This document shows, one piece after another, positions 1 to 10,372 of a stretch of DNA of 64,000 bases. The position numbers were made by a program, and so were the translations under genes. The stretch lies in contig RHLF01000002.1 in the NCBI GenBank assembly GCA_003712125.1, positions 1 through 64,000 on the forward strand, written 5' to 3'. The notes below the pieces were generated by a model, which saw only the letters and a program-made list of their open reading frames with translations, was not told the DNA's origin and did no database searches. This DNA comes from Allomuricauda sp. Lineage in GTDB: Bacteria; Bacteroidota; Bacteroidia; Flavobacteriales; Flavobacteriaceae. Position 1 is the stretch's first letter. Each line of letters opens with the position of its first letter.

Positions 1-86
1 CACCCCTTCCCATACCGAACAGGACGGTTAAGCCCGCCAGCGCCGATGGTACTGCCACACCAGGTGGGAGAGTAGGTCGCCGCCTT
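1..86 (+). rRNA. rrf: 5S ribosomal RNA, 3' part
   Basis: The first bases carry the conserved 5S core (CCGAAC near 16-21, GGGAGAGTAGGTCGCCGCC near 66-84). The 5' end lies outside the window, so only the last three quarters of a roughly 110-nt RNA is present. A strong terminator follows at once, so this is the end of an rRNA operon transcribed rightwards. The exact mature 3' end is approximate. Confidence 0.93.
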
Positions 87-91
87 CCTTG

Positions 92-125
92 GCCCCCTCA
101 CAACAGTGAGGGGGCTTTTTTGTTT
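92..125 (+). terminator. Rho-independent terminator of the rRNA operon
   Basis: A perfect 10-bp stem (92-101 with 106-115) closes a 4-nt AACA loop and is followed by a T-rich tract (116-125). It sits a few bases after the 5S rRNA and ends the ribosomal operon. It also separates that operon from gltD, which is transcribed towards it from the other side. Confidence 0.93.
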
Positions 126-147
126 TATAGAGGAAAAGAATTCTGAA

Positions 148-1614
148 TTAGATGCGAGGTAGGTCGCCCTCACCTTTCAAGGCAAGATTGGACGAACCCA
201 TCAAATAGGTATCCATATGATGCGCTGCATCACGGCCCTCTGAAATTGCCCAAACAATTAGCGACTGTCCCCTACGCTGATCGCCAGCTACAAAAACCCC
301 AGGTAAATTGGTTTTGAAGTCATTCGTCGAAGCTTTAATATTGGTTCGGTCATCCATCTCCAATCCCAATTGCTCCGCAACATTGGTTTCTGAACCGGTA
401 AAACCCAAAGCCAATAAGACCAAATCCGTTTTCCACTCTTTTTCTGAACCGGGAATTTCCTTTAATCTTGGGCGCTGTCCAGGTTGTATATCCCATTTGA
501 CTTCAACTGTTTTTAGTGCTTTTAAGTTTCCTTGATCATCACCAATAAACTCTTTCGTGGAAATGCTAAATACCCGATCGGCTCCTTCCTTATGTGAAGA
601 ACTTGTACGCAAGCGCATGGGCCAAAAAGGCCAAGGTTGATTTTCAGGACGATTTTTGGAAGCCATGGGCATAATTTCAAAATTGGTGACACTGCTAGCG
701 CCCTGTCTTATTGAAGTTCCAATGCAATCGGAACCGGTATCACCCCCTCCAATGACAATGACATCCTTACCCTCAGCCAAAATTTCGTTGCCCAGGTCTT
801 TTATTCCATCAACCCGGCGGTTGTTTTGCGGTAAAAAATCCATGGCCTGAACAACACCATTTAAATCCGCCCCTGAAATGGGGAGTTTTCGGCGAATTGT
901 AGCGCCTCCGCTGAGCAGCAGGGCATCGTATTCTTTTTCTAAATCCTTGGCATTTACATCTTTTCCAACATGAACACCTGTTTTAAATTGAATTCCCTCT
1001 TCTTCTAAAATTGACAACCGGCGGTCGATGATATGCTTTTCCATCTTAAAATCCGGAATGCCGTAGCGCAAAAGACCTCCTACCTTTTCGTCACGTTCAA
1101 AAACAGTGACCCAGTGACCCGCTCTGTTCAGCTGTTGGGCAGCGGCCAATCCGGCAGGTCCGGATCCTATGATCGCTACTTTTTTCCCTGTTCTTACCTT
1201 TGGTGGCTCCGCTTTTATCCACCCTTTTTTAAATGCGGTCTCGGCAATATTTTTTTCAATATTCTCAATGGTGACGGGGTCTTCATTGATTCCTAATACA
1301 CAGGCTTCCTCACACGGTGCGGGGCAAAGTCTTCCTGTAAATTCAGGAAAATTATTGGTCGCATGTAAAATTTTTGACGCCTTTTCCCATTTCTTTTGAT
1401 ATACGGCATCGTTAAAATCAGGAATTAAGTTCCCCAAGGGGCATCCGCTATGGCAAAACGGAATTCCGCAATCCATGCATCGGGCACCTTGGTCTGTTAG
1501 TTCGGCTTCCTTGAGGGGTTTTGTAAACTCTTGGTAGTTTTTGATGCGTTTCTCAACCGCTGTGTAACCCTCTTCTTTACGATCAAATTCTAAAAAACCT
1601 GTAATTTTTCCCAT
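148..1614 (-). CDS. gltD: Glutamate synthase small (beta) subunit
   Basis: 488 aa. GltD supplies electrons from NAD(P)H to the large subunit, so that 2-oxoglutarate plus glutamine gives two glutamates. The N-terminal domain has the two cysteine clusters that bind 4Fe-4S centres (Cys46, 49, 54, 58 and Cys97, 101, 105). A FAD-binding GSGPAGLAAA motif starts near residue 150. A second dinucleotide motif, GGGDTGSDC, and the C-terminal GVFVAGD...GRDAA flavin motif follow. Length and domain order match the family (about 480 aa). It lies 11 bp downstream of gltB on the same strand, so the two are co-transcribed. The 3' end converges on the rRNA terminator. Confidence 0.96.
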   Translation of the reverse strand: MGKITGFLEFDRKEEGYTAVEKRIKNYQEFTKPLKEAELTDQGARCMDCGIPFCHSGCPLGNLIPDFNDAVYQKKWEKASKILHATNNFPEFTGRLCPAPCEEACVLGINEDPVTIENIEKNIAETAFKKGWIKAEPPKVRTGKKVAIIGSGPAGLAAAQQLNRAGHWVTVFERDEKVGGLLRYGIPDFKMEKHIIDRRLSILEEEGIQFKTGVHVGKDVNAKDLEKEYDALLLSGGATIRRKLPISGADLNGVVQAMDFLPQNNRRVDGIKDLGNEILAEGKDVIVIGGGDTGSDCIGTSIRQGASSVTNFEIMPMASKNRPENQPWPFWPMRLRTSSSHKEGADRVFSISTKEFIGDDQGNLKALKTVEVKWDIQPGQRPRLKEIPGSEKEWKTDLVLLALGFTGSETNVAEQLGLEMDDRTNIKASTNDFKTNLPGVFVAGDQRRGQSLIVWAISEGRDAAHHMDTYLMGSSNLALKGEGDLPRI

Positions 1615-1625
1615 TTGCTTTACAC

Positions 1626-4600
1626 TTAATAGGTTTCTATTTTTTCTTTTTCCAGACGTAATAACGCTTGCTTGTATTCTTCAGGTAAGACCTTGATAAA
1701 TTTTGGAAGGGCAACCTCCCAATTTTCCAAAATCCTTTGCGCCAATGGACTCAGCGTTGCGTTGTAATGGTTTTCAATAAGAGTCTTTAGTTCGGCAATA
1801 TCATTGTCCTCCTCAACTCTTAGAAGGTTTAAGGATTCCCCATTGCATTTTTTATGGAACAGCTCTTTTTCATCAAATACATAGGCGATTCCTCCGCTCA
1901 TACCGGCACCAAAGTTTCGTCCAACCTCACCAAGAATCACTGCAACACCTCCGGTCATATATTCACAACCATGGTCTCCAATGCCTTCAACAACGGCTTT
2001 CGCCCCTGAGTTCCTGACACAAAACCGCTCTCCTGCCTTTCCGTTGATATAGGCCTCACCTGAGGTGGCACCATATAAGGTTACATTGCCTGTAATGATA
2101 TTCTCTTCAGGTTTAAGGGTCGACTTATAGGGTATTTTGATAACCAATTTTGCACCCGATAGGCCTTTTCCTAAATAATCGTTGGTGTTGCCATTGACAA
2201 TCATGGTCAAACCCTTGGTTGCAAAGGCCCCAAAGCTTTGGCCGGCTGAGCCGGTAAAGTTCAGTCTGAGGGTATTGTCCGGTAGTCCCTCGGCACCATA
2301 AATTTTTGAAATTTCATTGCTGATTATGGCTCCGACCGCCCTATCGGTATTATGTATCGGAAATTCAAGCGCAATTTTCTCTTTGCGGAACAAGGCAGGA
2401 TGCGCCTTTGCAATAATGTCAAATTCGATGGATTTCGCCACGCTGTGCTCTTGCTTGGTAGTATTGAATAATTTGGTATGCATGGGCACATCGATCGGAA
2501 AGAGAATCGGTGTCAAATCGATGCCAGAAGCTTTGTAGTGTTCTATAGCTTTATTTCGATTCAACTTTTGTACCTGACCCACCATTTCGTTCACGGTTCG
2601 AAATCCTAATTTTGCCATTATTTCGCGCAGTTCTTGGGCGACGAAGTACATATAATTGACAACATGTTCGGGCTTTCCCTTGAATTTTTTGCGTAGTTCC
2701 GGGTTTTGGGTGGCAATTCCTACCGGGCAAGTATTCAAATGGCATACACGCATCATCACACAACCCGATGCTACTAATGGAGCCGTGGCAAAACCAAATT
2801 CTTCGGCACCTAAAAGGCAAGCAATGGCTACATCACGTCCCGTTTTTAACTGTCCATCGCACTCAAGTACAACACGATTTCTCAAATCATTTAAAACCAA
2901 GGTCTGTTGTGCTTCTGCAATGCCTAGTTCCCAAGGTAGTCCGGCATGCTTAAGAGAGGTTAGGGGTGATGCACCGGTACCTCCATCGTAGCCCGAAATC
3001 AAAATAACGTCTGCTTTTGCCTTTGCCACTCCGGCCGCGACGGTACCTACACCAACTTCTGATACCAATTTCACATTGATTCGCGCCTCGCGGTTCGCTG
3101 ATTTTAAGTCATAGATCAGCTGTGAAAGGTCTTCGATAGAATAGATGTCGTGATGGGGTGGCGGTGAAATCAACCCCACATAGGGTGTTGAATTACGTGT
3201 TTTTGCAATGGACGGATTCACCTTGGGCCCCGGCAGTTGCCCTCCTTCACCGGGTTTCGCACCTTGGGCCATCTTGATTTGGATTTCTTGGGCATTGGTC
3301 AAATAATTTGAAGTGACCCCAAAGCGGCCGGAGGCCACCTGTTTGATGGCACTGTTTTTCCAATCACCAGCCGAATTTTTGTAAAAGCGTTCTGCATCTT
3401 CACCCCCTTCTCCCGAATTACTTTTTCCACCAATACGGTTCATGGCTATGGCCAAATTTTCATGCGCCTCTTTGCTAATACTGCCGTAAGACATGGCCCC
3501 GGTTTTAAATCGCTTTACAATTTCCGTCCAAGGCTCAACCTCTTCCAACGGAATTGGGTCAAAATTTGAAAACTCGAACAAGCCCCGTATCGTCATTAGG
3601 TTTTGCGATTGCTCGTTGATCAGGTCTGAGTACTCCTTGAAGGTTTGGGGCTCATTGTTTCGAACTGCTTTTTGCAGTTTGGCTACACTCAGCGGGTTAA
3701 ACACATGTTTTTCACCATCACGTCTCCAACGGTATTCACCTCCAATTTCAAGGTCTAGATTGGCGGCCACATCGCGCTTGTCGAATGCTTTGTGATGTCG
3801 TTTGGCCACTTCCTTTTCAATTTCGTACAATCCAATGCCCTCAATCCGTGTCGGGGTATTGGGAAAATACTTCGCTACTACCTGTGAGTTCAATCCGATG
3901 CATTCAAACAATTGGGAACCGCGGTAGGAGTTGAGTGTTGAAATACCAATCTTATTCATCACCTTCAGTATTCCTTTTCCTATGGCCTTGTTGTAGTTTT
4001 TGATGGCTTGGTCAAAGGTGCAGTCAACACTGTCATTGGTGGTAATTTCATGTTGAATGATCTCATTCACCATATAGGGGTTGATCGCACTAGCGCCAAA
4101 TCCGAACAGTAAGGCAAAATGATGCACCTCACGGGGTTCGGCAGACTCGATTATGATACTCAGCTTTGACCGTTTGCTGTGATTTCTCAATCCACTATTT
4201 ACGAACGAGCAGGCGAGTAAAGCTGGTATGGCAGCCATTTCCTTACTGACCATTCTGTCAGATAGAATGATAATGTTGGCCCCGTCATCCACGGCATTTT
4301 CTGCTTGTTTCAGAATGTTTTCCAATGCTGATTCAAGTCCATTATGCCCTTTAGCAATTTCATACAGGGTGGATATGGATACCACCTTATAATCTGGATT
4401 TCGGTCGTAGTTCTTGATCTTGTCCAAATCTTCTTTTGAGATGACCGGATTTTGGATTTTTAATTTTTTACAGTGTTTTTCATGAATGTCAAAGATGTTA
4501 TGGTCACTGCCTAAGGTTAAGCTGATATCACAAATCAATTCTTCACGAATCCCATCCAGTGGCGGATTGGTCACTTGGGCGAACAATTGTTTGAAGTAAT

Positions 4601-6131
4601 TATAGATGAGTTGCGGACGCTCTGAAAGCACGGCTATTGGAGTATCCGATCCCATTGACCCTATGGGCTCCTTGCCCTGTTTGGCCATTGGGAGTACAAT
4701 GGTGTTAATGTCTTCCTGGGTGTACCCAAAGGCAGCCACCCGTGTTTCTAAAGGAAATTCACCCATAAAAACAGGACATTCATTGTACGGAATATCCTTT
4801 AGGTGCACCAAATTTTTATCCAACCACTTTTTATAGGGGTGTTTTTGCGCTATCGATTCCTTAATTTCTTCATCATTTACGATACGGCCTTCCTCCATAT
4901 TCACCAAAAACATTTTACCAGGCTCCAGTCTACCGTGAAATTCAATGTCTTCAGGTTGCAAGTCGACCACACCGGTTTCAGAAGACATGATGACATACCC
5001 ATTTTTGGTGACCGAGTAGCGTGAGGGTCTAAGTCCGTTGCGATCTAAAACAGCACCAATGTAGTTCCCATCGGTAAAGGGAATCGACGCCGGTCCGTCC
5101 CAGGGCTCCATAAGACAAGAATTGAACTCATAGAAGGCTCTTTTGGTTTCGGACATCTCCGTATTTTTCTCCCAGGCCTCAGGAACCAACATCATCATGA
5201 CCTCAGGTAATGATCGGCCTGTCATCAACAAAAGTTCTACGACCATATCCATCGTGGCAGAATCCGACTTACCGGGTAGCACAATGGGAAGAATGTTTTT
5301 AATTTCATCACCAAACCAATCGCTCTGCATTAATTCTTCACGTGATCGCATCCGCGCAACATTGCCCCGCAGTGTATTGATTTCTCCATTATGGCACATA
5401 TATCGAAAGGGTTGTGCCAAATCCCATGTGGGAAAGGTGTTGGTCGAAAATCGTTGGTGTACCAGGGCCAAACGTGTGACCACCCGGGGATCTAAAAGAT
5501 CTTCATAATAGCGACTGATGTCGTTGGGTACCAAGAGCCCTTTGAAAATTATAATTCGGGTCGATAAACTTGGAACATAAAAGAAATCACTTTGTGAAAG
5601 TTTAGAGGCAATTATGGTGTGTTCGGTTAGCTTGCGTGCAATGAATAACTTTTTGTTGAATTCAAAATCGTCTTGACCCTTCCCTTTTGCAATAAAAACC
5701 TGTTTCACATAAGGTTCTGTTTCAGCGGCTATACGGCCCGGTATGGCTTTGTTGACGGGTACGTTGCGCCATCCAAGGAGTTTCAACCCTTGGCTTGCAA
5801 TATGCCGCTCAAGCACATCAATACAGTAGTTGCGTTGGTTTTCCTTTTGAGGCAAAAAGACATTGCTAACCGCATAATCACCACGCTGGGGCAATTCAAA
5901 GGCGCAGACATCACTGAAGAAAGCATGGGGGATATCGATTAGTATACCGGCCCCATCGCCTGTTTTGCCATCGGCACTTACCGCACCACGATGTTCCAGT
6001 TTGTCTAGAATTTCGAGTGCCTTGTGAATGATGTCATTGGATTGTTTTCCTTTTAGACTGCAAATGAATCCTGCCCCGCAATTGTCATGCTCAAATTCAG
6101 GTAGATAAAGCCCTTGTTTCTGAATTCCCAT
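1626..6131 (-). CDS. gltB: Glutamate synthase large (alpha) subunit
   Basis: 1501 aa, full length for the family. It carries an N-terminal class II glutamine amidotransferase domain. The catalytic cysteine is expected to be Cys18 in HDNCGAGF, exposed after removal of a 17-residue propeptide, as in other GltB proteins. The [12 protein letters not shown] motif of that domain is present. The central and FMN-binding domains follow, with [12 protein letters not shown]. The 3Fe-4S cysteine cluster CHLNTCPVG lies near residue 1130, and the C-terminal beta-helix GXGXG domain includes [11 protein letters not shown]. Ammonia from glutamine is channelled to the FMN site to make glutamate in the cytoplasm. 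It is the first gene of gltBD. Confidence 0.97.
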   Translation of the reverse strand: MGIQKQGLYLPEFEHDNCGAGFICSLKGKQSNDIIHKALEILDKLEHRGAVSADGKTGDGAGILIDIPHAFFSDVCAFELPQRGDYAVSNVFLPQKENQRNYCIDVLERHIASQGLKLLGWRNVPVNKAIPGRIAAETEPYVKQVFIAKGKGQDDFEFNKKLFIARKLTEHTIIASKLSQSDFFYVPSLSTRIIIFKGLLVPNDISRYYEDLLDPRVVTRLALVHQRFSTNTFPTWDLAQPFRYMCHNGEINTLRGNVARMRSREELMQSDWFGDEIKNILPIVLPGKSDSATMDMVVELLLMTGRSLPEVMMMLVPEAWEKNTEMSETKRAFYEFNSCLMEPWDGPASIPFTDGNYIGAVLDRNGLRPSRYSVTKNGYVIMSSETGVVDLQPEDIEFHGRLEPGKMFLVNMEEGRIVNDEEIKESIAQKHPYKKWLDKNLVHLKDIPYNECPVFMGEFPLETRVAAFGYTQEDINTIVLPMAKQGKEPIGSMGSDTPIAVLSERPQLIYNYFKQLFAQVTNPPLDGIREELICDISLTLGSDHNIFDIHEKHCKKLKIQNPVISKEDLDKIKNYDRNPDYKVVSISTLYEIAKGHNGLESALENILKQAENAVDDGANIIILSDRMVSKEMAAIPALLACSFVNSGLRNHSKRSKLSIIIESAEPREVHHFALLFGFGASAINPYMVNEIIQHEITTNDSVDCTFDQAIKNYNKAIGKGILKVMNKIGISTLNSYRGSQLFECIGLNSQVVAKYFPNTPTRIEGIGLYEIEKEVAKRHHKAFDKRDVAANLDLEIGGEYRWRRDGEKHVFNPLSVAKLQKAVRNNEPQTFKEYSDLINEQSQNLMTIRGLFEFSNFDPIPLEEVEPWTEIVKRFKTGAMSYGSISKEAHENLAIAMNRIGGKSNSGEGGEDAERFYKNSAGDWKNSAIKQVASGRFGVTSNYLTNAQEIQIKMAQGAKPGEGGQLPGPKVNPSIAKTRNSTPYVGLISPPPHHDIYSIEDLSQLIYDLKSANREARINVKLVSEVGVGTVAAGVAKAKADVILISGYDGGTGASPLTSLKHAGLPWELGIAEAQQTLVLNDLRNRVVLECDGQLKTGRDVAIACLLGAEEFGFATAPLVASGCVMMRVCHLNTCPVGIATQNPELRKKFKGKPEHVVNYMYFVAQELREIMAKLGFRTVNEMVGQVQKLNRNKAIEHYKASGIDLTPILFPIDVPMHTKLFNTTKQEHSVAKSIEFDIIAKAHPALFRKEKIALEFPIHNTDRAVGAIISNEISKIYGAEGLPDNTLRLNFTGSAGQSFGAFATKGLTMIVNGNTNDYLGKGLSGAKLVIKIPYKSTLKPEENIITGNVTLYGATSGEAYINGKAGERFCVRNSGAKAVVEGIGDHGCEYMTGGVAVILGEVGRNFGAGMSGGIAYVFDEKELFHKKCNGESLNLLRVEEDNDIAELKTLIENHYNATLSPLAQRILENWEVALPKFIKVLPEEYKQALLRLEKEKIETY

Positions 6132-6437
6132 TATTGATGTATTTATTCAAAAATATCATAATCAATAAATAATATTCAGTGTTTGAAAACAAATACAAGA
6201 TAAAAATCAATGAATAATGAAAAAGGTTAAAAATAATTCATTCTCTGAATTTTGGGGTAGTGAAATTGTGAATATGATAAAATCAGCAAGTTTATCGCAT
6301 ATCGTGAGGTAAAAATCGGGGGATAAATGAAAATTTTGGGTAGCGTTTGACCAATTGGTAAACCACAATGGTGTTTGAACTGCAAAAAAGTGAAGAATGT
6401 TATGCCATACCCCCCTTAATTATGGGGGGGTAAAAAA
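6132..6437. other. Intergenic region upstream of gltB, with palindrome and hairpin
   Basis: About 306 AT-rich bases between the gltB start and the end of the acyl-CoA dehydrogenase gene. No convincing ORF is visible. CAAAAATA at 6148-6155 reads TATTTTTG on the minus strand and fits the Bacteroidota -7 element, but it is very close to the gltB start and no -33 TTG is well spaced. A 10-bp perfect palindrome ACCAATTGGT lies at 6350-6359. A C6/G6-7 hairpin lies at 6408-6432, next to the stop of the minus-strand dehydrogenase gene. It could stop transcription there, although no U-tract follows it on that strand. Confidence 0.5.
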
Positions 6438-7580
6438 TCAATCTTTCAAGATACTTCTTGAAATGACAATTTTCTGAATTTCCGACGTGCCTTCGTAAAT
6501 CTGGGTGATCTTGGCATCACGCATTAGACGTTCCACATGATAGTCTTTTACAAATCCATTGCCACCGTGAACTTGCACCGCTTCAACCGTAACATCCATG
6601 GCTACTTCGGAGGCGTAGAGTTTGGCCATGGCCCCAGAAAGGTCATAATTGTTGCCTTGGTCCTTATCCCATGCAGCCTTGTACACCAAATGGCGTGCCG
6701 CTTGAATTTTAGTATGCATATCGGCCAATTTAAAGGCAATGGCCTGGTGGTTTGAAATTTCGGTGCCAAAGGCCTTTCGCTCTTTCGAATATTTTAAGGC
6801 AAGCTCATAGGCTCCGGCTGCAATGCCCAAAGCTTGTGCAGCAATACCAATACGACCACCGGCCAGGGTTTTCATGGCAAATTTGAAACCAAAGCCATCT
6901 TCTCCAATTCTGTTTTCTTTGGGAACCTTAACATCATTGAAAAGCAACGAATGGGTGTCACTTCCTCGAATGCCAAGTTTGTTTTCCTTAGGGCCAATTT
7001 CAAATCCTTCCATCCCCTTTTCAACGATTAGGGCGTTGATTCCTCGATGTCCCTTTTCAACATCGGTTTGTGCAATCACAAGATATACTTCTGCTGAATT
7101 TCCGTTGGTGATCCAGTTTTTTGTGCCATTTAAGACATAGTGGTCGCCCATGTCCAGAGCGGTCGTCTTTTGGGAGGTGGCATCGCTTCCGGCTTCCGGT
7201 TCTGACAAACAAAAGGCCCCAATAATTTCTCCAGAGGCCAAACGTGTCAAGTATTTTTGCTTTTGTTCTTCATTACCATAGGTCTCCAAACCCCAACACA
7301 CCAATGAATTGTTTACCGAAACAATGACCGAGGCCGATGCATCTACTTTGGAGAGTTCCTCCATCGCAATAACATAGGAAAGGGTGTCTAATCCACTGCC
7401 GTTATATTTCGAATCGACCATCATTCCCATAAATCCCAGTTCCCCCATTTTTTTTACTTGCTCAGCAGGAAAACGTTGTTCATCATCGCGTTCGATGATG
7501 CCAGGAAGCAATTCAGTTTGGGCAAAATCTCGTGCCGCTTGTTGAATCATTAATTGTTCTTCGGAAAGTGTAAAATCCAT
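6438..7580 (-). CDS. Acyl-CoA dehydrogenase (short-chain/butyryl type)
   Basis: 380 aa, the usual length. It oxidises acyl-CoA to the 2-enoyl-CoA using FAD and passes electrons to electron-transfer flavoprotein. The FAD/substrate signature CLSEPEAGSDA is present in the middle domain, as is the C-terminal IYEGTSEIQ motif. Glu363 of YEG is the catalytic base in the short- and medium-chain families. The protein starts MDFTLSEEQ, typical of the butyryl/short-chain group, but exact chain-length preference cannot be read from sequence. It stands alone between gltB and the divergent nhaD, so neighbours do not specify the pathway. Confidence 0.93.
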   Translation of the reverse strand: MDFTLSEEQLMIQQAARDFAQTELLPGIIERDDEQRFPAEQVKKMGELGFMGMMVDSKYNGSGLDTLSYVIAMEELSKVDASASVIVSVNNSLVCWGLETYGNEEQKQKYLTRLASGEIIGAFCLSEPEAGSDATSQKTTALDMGDHYVLNGTKNWITNGNSAEVYLVIAQTDVEKGHRGINALIVEKGMEGFEIGPKENKLGIRGSDTHSLLFNDVKVPKENRIGEDGFGFKFAMKTLAGGRIGIAAQALGIAAGAYELALKYSKERKAFGTEISNHQAIAFKLADMHTKIQAARHLVYKAAWDKDQGNNYDLSGAMAKLYASEVAMDVTVEAVQVHGGNGFVKDYHVERLMRDAKITQIYEGTSEIQKIVISRSILKD

Positions 7581-7609
7581 AAAATTGAAGAGTAAACAAA
7601 AATACAGGA

Positions 7610-7617
7610 CAAATATA
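7610..7617 (-). promoter_or_regulatory. Possible -7 promoter element of the acyl-CoA dehydrogenase gene
   Basis: CAAATATA on the plus strand reads TATATTTG on the minus strand, a perfect match to the Bacteroidota TAnnTTTG element, 30 bp before the ATG. No clear -33 TTG is seen at the usual spacing. A second match (TATTTTTG, minus strand) sits at 7597-7604. Confidence 0.4.
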
Positions 7618-7809
7618 CGGTTAAGCTGCAGATTATTTAAAGGAAAGAATCTTAATATGAGAATATTTTAATGCATTTGCGCATTAAGGAAAATTTGTTC
7701 CAAGAAAAATTTTATCTTGATTTAGGGTTAGAGTCAAAACATCATTTTTAATATCTTTAGCTTTCACCTAAAAATGCGAAAGCAAAACAAGATTTAAAAC
7801 CAACTGAAT

Positions 7810-9144
7810 ATGGAAACCATCATTATCATCATTTTTTTGGCAGGGTATCTGGCAATCACCTTGGAGCATAATCTCAAAATTGACAAATTGATTCCCGCCT
7901 TGGCAATGATGGCCATTCTATGGGCGATAATCGCATTGGGTCATTTGGATGTCTTTGAGGTAAACGCCCAGCTCAAGGAACTGGAACCCACCCATATTGA
8001 TGAGATATTACTGCACCATCTGGGCAAAACGGCAGAAATACTGGTTTTCTTATTAGGAGCGATGACCATCGTTGAAATCATCGATTATTTCGATGGTTTT
8101 GCCACCATAAAGGGGTATATTAAAACACGAAGTAAGACCAGGTTGTTGTGGATATTTTCAATTTTGGCCTTCATCCTTTCCGCCATAATCGATAACCTTA
8201 CCGCGACCATTGTTTTGATTACCATTTTACAAAAGGTGATTCGAGATCGTGAAACGCGACTTTGGTTTGCGGGTCTGATCATTATCAATGCGAATGCTGG
8301 TGGTGCCTGGTCGCCAATTGGTGACGTTACCACAACGATGTTGTGGATTGCTGGAAAAGTAGAGGCCGGTTCCCTGGTTGCCAGGGTATTGGTGCCATCT
8401 ATAATTTGTACCGTTGTTCCCACCATGATTGCCAGTACTTTTAAGGTGTTCAAAGGTGAAGTTGAAGTTGAGGGAAAAACTGATGCGCCCAAATCAAAAT
8501 ACGGCCCGGCCATGTTGTACTTAGGGTTGGGTTCCATCGTATTTGTTCCGTTCTTTAAAACAATTACACATTTACCGCCTTATGTAGGAATGATGCTTTC
8601 ATTGGCCATCGTTGCCACCTTTGCAGAAATATACAGTAACGCCAAGTTCAGCATTAGTTCTGCCATTGATGATGACCATCATGCTGCGGCACACCATAGT
8701 CCTGTACATTCGGCATTGACAAAAATAGAATTGCCCAGTATCCTATTTTTCTTGGGAATCTTATTGGCCGTGGCTGCATTGGAATCTTTGGGAATTCTGT
8801 TCACTTATGCAGAACAGCTGAACGAAGCCATCCCTCAGACCGATATTGTGGTCATGTTATTGGGTATAGGATCCGCCGTAATCGATAATGTTCCTTTGGT
8901 AGCTGCCAGTATGGGCATGTTCTCTGAACCGCTTGACGACTCACTTTGGCATTTTATTGCCTACTCTGCAGGAACAGGGGGTAGTATGCTCATTATTGGT
9001 TCAGCTGCAGGTGTTGTGGCCATGGGAATGGAAAAGATAGATTTCTTCTGGTACCTGAAAAAAATCGCTTGGCTGGCATTTGCAGGTTTTCTTGCAGGGG
9101 CCTTGGTATTTATTGCAATGCGCGATTTTCTTTTTTCAGCATAA
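7810..9144 (+). CDS. nhaD: Na+/H+ antiporter NhaD
   Basis: 444 aa polytopic inner-membrane protein with about 11-12 hydrophobic segments. It exchanges Na+ (or Li+) for protons. The family signature regions are visible: AIIDNLTATIVLITIL near residues 130-145, GGAWSPIGDVTTT near 165-177, and a second AVIDNVPLVAA in the C-terminal half. These show the internal repeat of the ion-transporter superfamily. A histidine-rich cytoplasmic loop (DDDHHAAAHHSP) lies mid-protein. It is followed 50 bp later by exbB, exbD and tonB-like genes on the same strand. That links sodium/proton balance with energised outer-membrane uptake, although co-transcription is not proven. Confidence 0.95.
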   Translation: METIIIIIFLAGYLAITLEHNLKIDKLIPALAMMAILWAIIALGHLDVFEVNAQLKELEPTHIDEILLHHLGKTAEILVFLLGAMTIVEIIDYFDGFATIKGYIKTRSKTRLLWIFSILAFILSAIIDNLTATIVLITILQKVIRDRETRLWFAGLIIINANAGGAWSPIGDVTTTMLWIAGKVEAGSLVARVLVPSIICTVVPTMIASTFKVFKGEVEVEGKTDAPKSKYGPAMLYLGLGSIVFVPFFKTITHLPPYVGMMLSLAIVATFAEIYSNAKFSISSAIDDDHHAAAHHSPVHSALTKIELPSILFFLGILLAVAALESLGILFTYAEQLNEAIPQTDIVVMLLGIGSAVIDNVPLVAASMGMFSEPLDDSLWHFIAYSAGTGGSMLIIGSAAGVVAMGMEKIDFFWYLKKIAWLAFAGFLAGALVFIAMRDFLFSA

Positions 9145-9194
9145 TTAATTCCGAAAATCTCCGTTATTATTGCAACTTATAATTGGGGATATTT

Positions 9195-9887
9195 ATGGTA
9201 TTATTTCAAGATTTGGGGGAAACCTCCGAAGTGGGTACAACTATTTCGGAAGAAAAAACACTTTCCGTAGTCGATTTGATCATTAATGGTGGTGCAGCCA
9301 GTTCGGTAATTGTTATCGTTCTTTTTGTATTGCTGTTTGTGGCACTTTACATTTATTTTGAACGCATTTTTGCCATTAAGGCAGCTTCCAAAATAGACAA
9401 AAACTTCATGAACCAGATTCGTGACCATGTCATGAACGGTAAGCTTGATGCAGCCAAATTGTTGTGTGCTCAAACAGATTCGCCAGTGGCACGATTGACC
9501 GAAAAAGGAGTCTCGCGAATTGGCAAACCATTGGATGATATCAATACCGCTATCGAAAATGCAGGTACCCTTGAGGTTTACAAACTAGAAAAAAACGTAA
9601 GCATTTTGGCAACAGTGGCCGGGGCCGCACCAATGATCGGTTTCTTAGGAACGGTTATTGGTATGATTTTGGCATTCCATGAAATGGCAAGCAGCGGAGG
9701 GCAAGCCGAAATGGGCTCATTGGCTTCAGGTATTTATACCGCGATGACCACTACTGTGGCAGGTTTGATCGTGGGTATTATAGCCTACATCGGGTACAAC
9801 CATTTGGTGAATCGTACCGATAAGGTGGTCCATAAAATGGAGGCCAATGCCGTAGAGTTTCTTGATTTATTGAACGAACCTGTATAG
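9195..9887 (+). CDS. exbB: ExbB/TolQ-type proton channel protein
   Basis: 230 aa from the ATG at 9195. A longer in-frame reading from TTG at 9183 adds only four residues and is less likely. It has three membrane segments: one near residues 30-55, then a pair around 135-160 and 180-205. The conserved GTVIGMILAFHEMA and TTVAGLIVGIIAYI stretches characterise the MotA/TolQ/ExbB family. With ExbD it forms the proton-driven inner-membrane motor that powers TonB-dependent receptors. Neighbouring exbD and tonB-like genes favour the Exb over the Tol assignment. Confidence 0.93.
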   Translation: MVLFQDLGETSEVGTTISEEKTLSVVDLIINGGAASSVIVIVLFVLLFVALYIYFERIFAIKAASKIDKNFMNQIRDHVMNGKLDAAKLLCAQTDSPVARLTEKGVSRIGKPLDDINTAIENAGTLEVYKLEKNVSILATVAGAAPMIGFLGTVIGMILAFHEMASSGGQAEMGSLASGIYTAMTTTVAGLIVGIIAYIGYNHLVNRTDKVVHKMEANAVEFLDLLNEPV

Positions 9888-9894
9888 TGCACAA

Positions 9895-10281
9895 ATGAAA
9901 CTGAAAAGTAGAAATAAAGTAAGTCCTGAATTTAGCATGTCGTCAATGACCGACATCGTATTTCTGTTGCTGGTCTTTTTTCTGTTGACGTCAAATGCAC
10001 CAAACGCACTGGATTTGTTGCTTCCCAAAGCCAAGGGGAAATCTACCAATACACAGAACGTTTCGGTTACCATTGATAAAGACCTGAAATACTACGTGAA
10101 CAATGAACAGATCAATGGCGAATACATCGAAATTGAACTAAGAAAGGCGTTGGAGGGCCAAGATAAGCCCACCATTATTCTTAGGGCCGAAGAGAGTGTA
10201 GCCATCAAAGAGGCGGTCAATGTTATGGACATCGCCAATAGGAACAACTACAAGGTCATTTTGGCTGTACGGCCAAAGTAA
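9895..10281 (+). CDS. exbD: ExbD/TolR-type biopolymer transport protein
   Basis: 128 aa with a short cytoplasmic N-terminus, one membrane segment (about residues 20-38, SSMTDIVFLLLVFFLLTS) and a periplasmic domain. The aspartate at the start of the membrane helix (MTDIVF) is the conserved proton-carrying residue of the family. It begins 7 bp after exbB. Its partner role is to couple proton flow through ExbB to TonB. Confidence 0.94.
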   Translation: MKLKSRNKVSPEFSMSSMTDIVFLLLVFFLLTSNAPNALDLLLPKAKGKSTNTQNVSVTIDKDLKYYVNNEQINGEYIEIELRKALEGQDKPTIILRAEESVAIKEAVNVMDIANRNNYKVILAVRPK

Positions 10282-10372
10282 TTGACCTAGCGAGATTGCC
10301 GAAAGGCTGATATGAAAATGCAATTTGCTTCTTGACGCAGGCGTTGGGAGCGCTAAACACGATAAACGGGAA

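Noticed and set aside
2656-2991. Plus-strand ORF of about 110 codons inside gltB
   Set aside because: It lies wholly antisense to a clear, conserved gene and shows no signal, domain or start context. Long antisense frames are expected by chance in this composition.
10325-10372. TTG-start extension of the TonB-like protein
   Set aside because: Adds 16 residues with no family likeness; the ATG at 10373 gives a standard anchor topology.
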